Part shown: positions 53,481 to 64,000 of the stretch, piece after piece
Layout: the number at the start of each line of letters is the position of its first letter
How positions within the stretch are numbered: the stretch's first letter is position 1
Assembly (NCBI RefSeq): GCF_933775445.1
Contig: NW_026089443.1
Span: 558,001-622,000, forward strand
Source: Argentina anserina
Lineage: Eukaryota > Streptophyta > Magnoliopsida > Rosales > Rosaceae
Reading direction: 5' to 3'
Length of the DNA stretch: 64,000 nucleotides
Translations under genes and position numbers: made by a program
The notes under the pieces: generated by a model
Database searches by the model: none
The model's input: the letters and a program-made list of their open reading frames with translations, nothing else
Told to the model about the DNA's origin: nothing

Positions 53481-56400
53481 AAACTCTCAAATACAATAGA
53501 AACTCGCATCATAAGCGTTACATAAAGATACTCAATCGAGAAATGAAAAGATACACAATTGGAATAGTAAAGATACGCAAACGATGTAAAGATACACAAT
53601 TGGAATAGTAAAGATAAGCAAACGATGTAAAGATACTCAGTTTGAAAGAAACACACTCCCACACTTGCAAAACTCTCAAATACTATAGAAACTCGCATCA
53701 GAAGCCTTACAGAAAAATACTCAAACGAGAAATGAAAAGATACACAATTGGAATAGTAAAGATACGCAAACGATGTAAAGATACTCAGTTTGAAAGAAAC
53801 ACACTCCCACACTTGTAAAACTCTCAAATACAATAGAAACTCGCATCATAAGCGTTACATAAAGATACTCAAACGAGAAATGAAAAGATACACAATTGGA
53901 ATAGTAAAGATACGCAAACGATGTAAAGATACACAATTGGAATAGTAAAGATACGCAAACGATGTAAAGATACTCAGTTTGAAAGAAACACACTCCCACA
54001 CTTGCAAAACTCTCAAATACAATAGAAACTCGCATCAGAAGCCATTCAGAAAGATACTCAAACGAGAAATGAAAAGATACACAATTGGAATAGTAAAGAT
54101 ACGCAAACGATGTAAAGATACACAATTGGAATAGTAAAGATACGCAAACGATGTAAAGATACTCAGTTTGAAAGAAACACACTCCCACACTTGCAAAACT
54201 CTCAAATACAATAGAAACTCGCATCAGAAGCCTTATAGAAAGATACTCAAACGAGAAATGAAAAGATACACAATTGGAATAGGAAAGATACGCAAACGAT
54301 GTAAAGATACACAATTGGAATAGGAAAGATACGCAAACGATGTAAAGATACTCAGTTTGAAAGAAACACACTCCCACACATGCAAAACTCTCAAATACAA
54401 TAGAAACTCGCATCAGAAGCCTTACAGAAAGATACTCAAATGAGAAATGAAAAGATACACAATTGGAATAGTAAAGATACGCAAACGATGTAAAGATACT
54501 CAGTTTGAAAGAAACACACTCCCACACTTGCAAAACTCTCAAATACAATAGAAACTCGCATCAGAAGCCTTACAGAAAAATACTCAAACGAGAAATGAAA
54601 AGATACACAATTGGAATAGTAAAGATACGCAAACGATGTAAAGATACTCAGTTTGAAAGAAACACACTCCCACACTTGCAAAACTCTCAAATACAATAGA
54701 AACTCGAATCAGAAGCCTTACAGAAAGATACTCAAACGAGAAATGAAAAGATACACAATTGGAATAGTAAAGATACGCAAACGATGTAAAGATACACAAT
54801 TGGAATAGTAAAGATACGCAAACGATGTAAAGATACTCAGTTTGAAAGAAACACACTCCCACACTTGCAAAACTCTCAAATACAATAGAAACTCGCATCA
54901 GAAGCCTTTCAGAAAGATACTCAAACGAGAAATGAAAAGATACACAATTGGAATAGTAAAGATACGCAAACGATGTAAAGATACACAATTGGAATAGTAA
55001 AGATACGCAAACGATGTAAAGATACTCAGTTTGAAAGAAACACACTCCCACACTTGCAAAACTCTCAAATACAATAGAAACTCGCATCAGAAGCCTTACA
55101 GAAAGATACTCAAACGAGAAATGAAAAGATACACAATTGGAATAGTAAAGATACGCAAACGATGTAAAGATACACAATTGGAATAGTAAAGATACGCAAA
55201 CGATGTAAAGATACTCAGTTTGAAAGAAACACACTCCCACACTTGCAAAACTCTCAAATACAATAGAAACTCGCATCAGAAGCCTTACAGAAAGATACTC
55301 AAACGAGAAATGAAAAGATACACAATTGGAATAGTAAAGATACGCAAACGATGTAAAGATACACAATTGGAATAGTAAAGATACGCAAACGATGTAAAGA
55401 TACTCAGTTTGAAAGAAACACACTCCCACACTTGCAAAACTCTCAAATACAATAGAAACTCGCATCAGAAGCCTTACAGAAAGATACTCAAATGAGAAAT
55501 GAAAAGATACACAATTGGAATAGTAAAGATACGCAAACGATGTAAAGATACTCAGTTTGAAAGAAACACACTCCCACACTTGTAAAACTCTCAAATACAA
55601 TAGAAACTCGCATCATAAGCGTTACATAAAGATACTCAAACGAGAAATGAAAAGATACACAATTGGAATAGTAAAGATACGCAAACGATGTAAAGATACA
55701 CAATTGGAATAGTAAAGATAAGCAAACGATGTAAAGATACTCAGTTTGAAAGAAACACACTCCCACACTTGTAAAACTCTCAAATACAATAGAAACTCGC
55801 ATCATAAGAGTTACATAAAGATACTCAAACGAGAAATGAAAAGATACACAATTGGAATAGTAAAGATACGCAAACGATGTAAAGATACACAATTGGAATA
55901 GTAAAGATACGCAAACGATGTAAAGATACTCAGTTTGAAAGAAACACACTCCCACACTTGCAAAACTCTCAAATACAATAGAAACTCGCATCAGAAGCCT
56001 TACAGAAAGATACTCAAATGAGAAATGAAAAGATACACAATTGGAATAGTAAAGATACGCAAACGATGTAAAGATACTCAGTTTGAAAGAAACACACTCC
56101 CACACTTGTAAAACTCTCAAATACAATAGAAACTCGCATCATAAGCGTTACATAAAGATACTCAAACGAGAAATGAAAAGATACACAATTGGAATAGTAA
56201 AGATACGCAAACGATGTAAAGATACACAATTGGAATAGTAAAGATAAGCAAACGATGTAAAGATACTCAGTTTGAAAGAAACACACTCCCACACTTGCAA
56301 AACTCTCAAATACTATAGAAACTCGCATCAGAAGCCTTACAGAAAAATACTCAAACGAGAAATGAAAAGATACACAATTGGAATAGTAAAGATACGCAAA

Positions 56401-59400
56401 CGATGTAAAGATACTCAGTTTGAAAGAAACACACTCCCACACTTGTAAAACTCTCAAATACAATAGAAACTCGCATCATAAGCGTTACATAAAGATACTC
56501 AAACGAGAAATGAAAAGATACACAATTGGAATAGTAAAGATACGCAAACGATGTAAAGATACACAATTGGAATAGTAAAGATACGCAAACGATGTAAAGA
56601 TACTCAGTTTGAAAGAAACACACTCCCACACTTGCAAAACTCTCAAATACAATAGAAACTCGCATCAGAAGCCTTACAGAAAGATACTCAAACGAGAAAT
56701 GAAAAGATACACAATTGCAATAGGAAAGATACGCAAACGATGTAAAGATACACAATTGGAATAGGAAAGATACGCAAACGATGTAAAGATACTCAGTTTG
56801 AAAGAAACACACTCCCACACATGCAAAACTCTCAAATACAATAGAAACTCGCATCAGAAGCCTTACAGAAAGATACTCAAATGAGAAATGAAAAGATACA
56901 CAATTGGAATAGTAAAGATACGCAAACGATGTAAAGATACTCAGTTTGAAAGAAACACACTCCCACACTTGCAAAACTCTCAAATACAATAGAAACTCGC
57001 ATCAGAAGCCTTACAGAAAAATACTCAAACGAGAAATGAAAAGATACACAATTGGAATAGTAAAGATACGCAAACGATGTAAAGATACTCAGTTTGAAAG
57101 AAACACACTCCCACACTTGCAAAACTCTCAAATACAATAGAAACTCGAATCAGAAGCCTTACAGAAAGATACTCAAACGAGAAATGAAAAGATACACAAT
57201 TGGAATAGTAAAGATACGCAAACGATGTAAAGATACACAATTGGAATAGTAAAGATACGCAAACGATGTAAAGATACTCAGTTTGAAAGAAACACACTCC
57301 CACACTTGCAAAACTCTCAAATACAATAGAAACTCGCATCAGAAGCCTTTCAGAAAGATACTCAAACGAGAAATGAAAAGATACACAATAGGAATAGTAA
57401 AGATACGCAAACGATGTAAAGATACACAATTGGAATAGTAAAGATACGCAAACGATGTAAAGATACTCAGTTTGAAAGAAACACACTCCCACACTTGCAA
57501 AACTCTCAAATACAATAGAAACTCGCATCAGAAGCCTTACAGAAAGATACTCAAACGAGAAATGAAAAGATACACAATTGGAATAGTAAAGATACGCAAA
57601 CGATGTAAAGATACACAATTGGAATAGTAAAGATACGCAAACGATGTAAAGATACTCAGTTTGAAAGAAACACACTCCCACACTTGCAAAACTCTCAAAT
57701 ACAATAGAAACTCGCATCAGAAGCCTTACAGAAAGATACTCAAATGAGAAATGAAAAGATACACAATTGGAATAGTAAAGATACGCAAACGATGTAAAGA
57801 TACTCAGTTTGAAAGAAACACACTCCCACACTTGTAAAACTCTCAAATACAATAGAAACTCGCATCATAAGCGTTACATAAAGATACTCAAACGAGAAAT
57901 GAAAAGATACACAATTGGAATAGTAAAGATACGCAAACGATGTAAAGATACACAATTGGAATAGTAAAGATAAGCGAACGATGTAAAGATACTCAGTTTG
58001 AAAGAAACACACTCCCACACTTGCAAAACTCTCAAATACTATAGAAACTCGCATCAGAAGCCTTACAGAAAAATACTCAAACGAGAAATGAAAAGATACA
58101 CAATTGGAATAGTAAAGATACGCAAACGATGTAAAGATACTCAGTTTGAAAGAAACACACTCCCACACTTGCAAAACTCTCAAATACAATAGAAACTCGC
58201 ATCATAAGCGTTACATAAAGATACTCAAACGAGAAACGAAAAGATACACAATTGGAATAGTAAAGATACGCAAACGATGTAAAGATACACAATTGGAATA
58301 GTAAAGATACGCAAACGATGTAAAGATACTCAGTTTGAAAGAAACACACTCCCACACTTGCAAAACTCTCAAATAAAATAGAAACTCGCATCAGAAGCCT
58401 TACAGAAAGATACTCAAACGAGAAATGAAAAGATACACAATTGGAATAGTAAAGATACGCAAACGATGTAAAGATACACAATTGGAATAGTAAAGATACG
58501 CAAACGATGTAAAGATACTCAGTTTGAAAGAAACACACTCCCACACTTGCAAAACTCTCAAATACAATAGAAACTCGCATCAGAAGCCTTACAGAAAGAT
58601 ACTCAAATGAGAAATGAAAACATACACAATTGGAATAGTAAAGATACGCAAACGATGTAAAGATACTCAGTTTGAAAGAAACACACTCCCACACTTGCAA
58701 AACTCTTAAATACAATAGAAACTCGCATCATAAGAGTTACATAAAGATACTCAAACGAGAAATGAAAAGATACACAATTGGAATAGTAAAGATACGCAAA
58801 CGATGTAAAGATACACAATTGGAATAGTAAAGATACGCAAACGATGTAAAGATACTCAGTTTGAAAGAAACACACTCCCACACTTGCAAAACTCTCAAAT
58901 ACAATAGAAACTCGCATCAGAAGCCTTTCAGAAAGATACTCAAACGAGAAATGAAAAGATACACAATTGGAATAGTAAAGATACGCAAACGATGTAAAGA
59001 TACACAATTGGAATAGTAAAGATACGCAAACGATGTAAAGATACTCAGTTTGAAAGAAACACACTCCCACACTTGCAAAACTCTCAAATACAATAGAAAC
59101 TCGCATCAGAAGCCTTACAGAAAGATACTCAAACGAGAAATGAAAAGATACACAATTGGAATAGTAAAGATACGCAAACGATGTAAAGATACACAATTGG
59201 AATAGTAAAGATACGCAAACGATGTAAAAGATACTCAGTTTGAAAGAAACACACTCCCACACTTGCAAAACTCTCAAATACAATAGAAACTCGCATCAGA
59301 AGCCTTACAGAAAGATACTCAAACGAGAAATGAAAAGATACACAATTGCAATAGGAAAGATACGCAAACGATGTAAAGATACACAATTGGAATAGGAAAG

Positions 59401-62400
59401 ATACGCAAACGATGTAAAGATACTCAGTTTGAAAGAAACACACTCCCACACATGCAAAACTCTCAAATACAATAGAAACTCGCATCAGAAGCCTTACAGA
59501 AAGATACTCAAATGAGAAATGAAAAGATACACAATTGGAATAGTAAAGATACGCAAACGATGTAAAGATACTCAGTTTGAAAGAAACACACTCCCACACT
59601 TGCAAAACTCTCAAATACAATAAAAACTCGCATCAGAAGCCTTACAGAAAAATACTCAAACGAGAAATGAAAAGATACACAATTGGAATAGTAAAGATAC
59701 GCAAACGATGTAAAGATACTCAGTTTGAAAGAAACACACTCCCACACTTGCAAAACTCTCAAATACAATAGAAACTCGAATCAGAAGCCTTACAGAAAGA
59801 TACTCAAACGAGAAATGAAAAGATACACAATTGGAATAGTAAAGATACGCAAACGATGTAAAGATACACAATTGGAATAGTAAAGATACGCAAACGATGT
59901 AAAGATACTCAGTTTGAAAGAAACACACTCCCACACTTGCAAAACTCTCAAATACAATAGAAACTCGCATCAGAAGCCTTTCAGAAAGATACTCAAACGA
60001 GAAATGAAAAGATACACAATTGGAATAGTAAAGATACGCAAACGATGTAAAGATACACAATTGGAATAGTAAAGATACGCAAACGATGTAAAGATACTCA
60101 GTTTGAAAGAAACACACTCCCACACTTGCAAAACTCTCAAATACAATAGAAACTCGCATCAGAAGCCTTACAGAAAGATACTCAAACGAGAAATGAAAAG
60201 ATACACAATTGGAATAGTAAAGATACGCAAACGATGTAAAGATACACAATTGGAATAGTAAAGATACGCAAACGATGTAAAGATACTCAGTTTGAAAGAA
60301 ACACACTCCCACACTTGCAAAACTCTCAAATACAATAGAAACTCGCATCAGAAGCCTTACAGAAAGATACTCAAATGAGAAATGAAAAGATACACAATTG
60401 GAATAGTAAAGATACGCAAACGATGTAAAGATACTCAGTTTGAAAGAAACACACTCCCACACTTGTAAAACTCTCAAATACAATAGAAACTCGCATCATA
60501 AGCGTTACATAAAGATACTCAAACGAGAAATGAAAAGATACACAATTGGAATAGTAAAGATACGCAAACGATGTAAAGATACACAATTGGAATAGTAAAG
60601 ATAAGCGAACGATGTAAAGATACTCAGTTTGAAAGAAACACACTCCCACACTTGCAAAACTCTCAAATACTATAGAAACTCGCATCAGAAGCCTTACAGA
60701 AAAATACTCAAACGAGAAATGAAAAGATACACAATTGGAATAGTAAAGATACGCAAACGATGTAAAGATACTCAGTTTGAAAGAAACACACTCCCACACT
60801 TGCAAAACTCTCAAATACAATAGAAACTCGCATCATAAGCGTTACATAAAGATACTCAAACGAGAAACGAAAAGATACACAATTGGAATAGTAAAGATAC
60901 GCAAACGATGTAAAGATACACAATTGGAATAGTAAAGATACGCAAACGATGTAAAGATACTCAGTTTGAAAGAAACACACTCCCACACTTGCAAAACTCT
61001 CAAATAAAATAGAAACTCGCATCAGAAGCCTTACAGAAAGATACTCAAACGAGAAATGAAAAGATACACAATTGGAATAGTAAAGATACGCAAACGATGT
61101 AAAGATACACAATTGGAATAGTAAAGATACGCAAACGATGTAAAGATACTCAGTTTGAAAGAAACACACTCCCACACTTGCAAAACTCTCAAATACAATA
61201 GAAACTCGCATCAGAAGCCTTACAGAAAAATACTCAAACGAGAAATGAAAAGATACACAATTGGAATAGTAAAGATACGCAAACGATGTAAAGATACTCA
61301 GTTTGAAAGAAACACACTCCCACACTTGCAAAACTCTCAAATACAATAGAAACTCGCATCAGAAGCCTTTCAGAAAGATACTCAAACGAGAAATGAAAAG
61401 ATACACAATTGGAATAGTAAAGATACGCAAACGATGTAAAGATACACAATTGGAATAGTAAAGATACGCAAACGATGTAAAGATACTCAGTTTGAAAGAA
61501 ACACACTCCCACACTTGCAAAACTCTCAAATACAATAGAAACTCGCATCAGAAGCCTTACAGAAAGATACTCAAATGAGAAATGAAAAGATACACAATTG
61601 GAATAGTAAAGATACGCAAACGATGTAAAGATACTCAGTTTGAAAGAAACACACTCCCACACTTGTAAAACTCTCAAATACAATAGAAACTCGCATCATA
61701 AGCGTTACATAAAGATACTCAAACGAGAAATGAAAAGATACACAATTGGAATAGTAAAGATACGCAAACGATGTAAAGATACACAATTGGAATAGTAAAG
61801 ATAAGCAAACGATGTAAAGATACTCAGTTTGAAAGAAACACACTCCCACACTTGCAAAACTCTCAAATACTATAGAAACTCGCATCAGAAGCTTTACAGA
61901 AAAATACTCAAACGAGAAATGAAAAGATACACAATTGGAATAGTAAAGATACGCAAACGATGTAAAGATACTCAGTTTGAAAGAAACACACTCCCACACT
62001 TGTAAAACTCTCAAATACAATAGAAACTCGCATCATAAGCGTTACATAAAGATACTCAAACGAGAAATGAAAAGATACACAATTGGAATAGTAAAGATAC
62101 GCAAACGATGTAAAGATACACAATTGGAATAGTAAAGATACGCAAACGATGTAAAGATACTCAGTTTGAAAGAAACACACTCCCACACTTGCAAAACTCT
62201 CAAATACAATAGAAACTCGCATCAGAAGCCTTTCAGAAAGATACTCAAACGAGAAATGAAAAGATACACAATTGGAATAGTAAAGATACGCAAACGATGT
62301 AAAGATACATAATTGGAATAGTAAAGATACGCAAACGATGTAAAGATACTCAGTTTGAAAGAAACACACTCCCACACTTGCAAAACTCTCAAATACAATA

Positions 62401-64000
62401 GAAACTCGCATCAGAAGCCTTACAGAAAGATACTCAAACGAGAAATGAAAAGATACACAATTGGAATAGGAAAGATACGCAAACGATGTAAAGATACACA
62501 ATTGGAATAGGAAAGATACGCAAACGATGTAAAGATACACAATTGGAATAGGAAAGATACGCAAACGATGTAAAGATACTCAGTTTGAAAGAAACACACT
62601 CCCACACATGCAAAACTCTCAAATACAATAGAAACTCGCATCAGAAGCCTTACAGAAAGATACTCAAATGAGAAATGAAAAGATACACAATTGGAATAGT
62701 AAAGATACGCAAACGATGTAAAGATACTCAGTTTGAAAGAAACACACTCCCACACTTGCAAAACTCTCAAATACAATAGAAACTCGCATCATAAGCGTTA
62801 CATAAAGATACTCAAACGAGAAATGAAAAGATACACAATTGGAATAGTAAAGATACGCAAACGATGTAAAGATACACAATTGGAATAGTAAAGATACGCA
62901 AACGATGTAAAGATACTCAGTTTGAAAGAAACACACTCCCACACTTGCAAAACTCTCAAATAAAATAGAAACTCGCATCAGAAGCCTTACAGAAAGATAC
63001 TCAAACGAGAAATGAAAAGATACACAATTGGAATAGTAAAGATACGCAAACGATGTAAAGATACACAATTGGAATAGTAAAGATACGCAAACGATGTAAA
63101 GATACTCAGTTTGAAAGAAACACACTCCCACACTTGCAAAACTCTCAAATACAATAGAAACTCGCATCAGAAGCCTTACAGAAAAATACTCAAACGAGAA
63201 ATGAAAAGATACACAATTGGAATAGTAAAGATACGCAAACGATGTAAAGATACTCAGTTTGAAAGAAACACACTCCCACACTTGCAAAACTCTCAAATAC
63301 AATAGAAACTCGCATCAGAAGCCTTTCAGAAAGATACTCAAACGAGAAATGAAAAGATACACAATTGGAATAGTAAAGATACGCAAACGATGTAAAGATA
63401 CACAATTGGAATAGTAAAGATACGCAAACGATGTAAAGATACTCAGTTTGAAAGAAACACACTCCCACACTTGCAAAACTCTCAAATACAATAGAAACTC
63501 GCATCAGAAGCCTTACAGAAAGATACTCAAATGAGAAATGAAAAGATACACAATTGGAATAGTAAAGATACGCAAACGATGTAAAGATACTCAGTTTGAA
63601 AGAAACACACTCCCACACTTGTAAAACTCTCAAATACAATAGAAACTCGCATCATAAGCGTTACATAAAGATACTCAAACGAGAAATGAAAAGATACACA
63701 ATTGGAATAGTAAAGATACGCAAACGATGTAAAGATACACAATTGGAATAGTAAAGATAAGCAAACGATGTAAAGATACTCAGTTTGAAAGAAACACACT
63801 CCCACACTTGCAAAACTCTCAAATACTATAGAAACTCGCATCAGAAGCTTTACAGAAAAATACTCAAACGAGAAATGAAAAGATACACAATTGGAATAGT
63901 AAAGATACGCAAACGATGTAAAGATACTCAGTTTGAAAGAAACACACTCCCACACTTGTAAAACTCTCAAATACAATAGAAACTCGCATCATAAGCGTTA
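53480..64000 (+). repeat. Right-arm higher-order repeat domain with CATAAGCG monomers
   Basis: This domain starts where CATAAGCGTTACATAAAG reappears (about 53508). It alternates this monomer with CAGAAAAATACTC, TACTATAGAAAC and GCCTTTCAG monomers. The block 56500-58590 is copied at 59131-61221, shown by ACAATTGCAATAGG (56711 and 59342), GATAAGCGAACG (about 57970 and 60601) and GAGAAACGAAAAG (58231 and 60862), all 2631 bp apart. The block 60720-62044 recurs at 62676-64000 (offset 1956). The repeat continues beyond the window. Confidence 0.8.

Larger units (their letters stand above)
37866..64000 (+). repeat. Satellite DNA array, right arm
   Basis: This is the same satellite family and orientation as the left arm. 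It resumes at TTGCAAAACTCTC, exactly where the left arm stopped before the LTR. Monomers are mainly 189 and 148 bp, with some 230-bp monomers that have three 41-bp modules. Right-arm variants are GAATAGGAAAG in place of GAATAGTAAAG, CACACATGC, ACTCGAATCAG, GCCTTTCAG, CAGAAAAATACTC and CATAAGCGTTACATAAAG. The left-arm variants TTTAATAGAAAC and AAACAATTGGAAAAG were not seen here, and neither were tandem 45-bp modules. Copies look more alike than in the left arm, which suggests more recent homogenisation. The array runs off the end of the window. Confidence 0.97.

Noticed and set aside
1..64000. Ribosomal intergenic spacer subrepeats
   Set aside because: No rRNA gene or Pol I promoter-like sequence was seen, and the array exceeds 60 kb without a gene.

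Overview
This window is almost entirely one tandemly repeated satellite DNA, about 62 kb out of 64 kb. One island of about 1.87 kb (35994-37865) interrupts it and looks like the long terminal repeat (LTR) of a plant LTR retrotransposon. I see no convincing protein-coding gene, tRNA, rRNA or CRISPR array. The LTR core promoter points to a plant: a pyrimidine patch, TATAAAAG, and a C/A-rich leader followed by T-rich sequence. A eudicot is most likely. I cannot name the species and I do not recognise the satellite as a published family.

Satellite architecture. The basic monomer is 148 bp, about 35% GC, with very unequal strands (A 69, C 30, T 27, G 22 in a consensus I counted by hand). A second common monomer of 189 bp differs by one extra 41-bp module, and some monomers carry three modules (230 bp). 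A different 45-bp module is repeated two, three or six times at particular places in the left array. All these modules trace to an older unit of about 20 bp that begins AAAGATAC. This unit starts four times inside the monomer, 23, 22 and 19 bp apart. The 41-bp module equals 22+19 and the 45-bp module equals 23+22, so unequal exchange between these short units explains nearly all size variants.

Layout. 1-1700: irregular copies. 1700-10400: higher-order repeats (HORs) whose copies lie 1623, 2868 and about 4500 bp apart. 10400-23750: a tandem 2344-bp duplication, a tandem 1245-bp duplication and a segment repeated 4752 bp away. 24300-26460: a tandem 1062-bp duplication. 27353-35993: three copies of a 2.5-3.2 kb HOR, the last one interrupted. 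35994-37865: the LTR. 37866-39290: two 526-bp copies. 39290-53480: 1.8-2.6 kb HORs marked by triple modules and an A-run variant. 53480-64000: HORs that also carry the CATAAGCGTTACAT variant seen right after the LTR. Everything is in one orientation, including across the LTR.

The most unusual points are these. (1) The LTR has no target-site duplication, keeps a few bases that look like the start of a primer-binding site, and interrupts the satellite without loss of register. (2) It lies within about 100 bp of the place where the satellite changes from left-type to right-type variants. (3) A short internal proto-repeat appears to drive all monomer length variation. (4) Spacings between marker monomers can all be written as sums of 148 and 189.

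The long open frames on the minus strand (up to 338 codons) follow from base composition and from 189 being divisible by three. I do not annotate them as genes.
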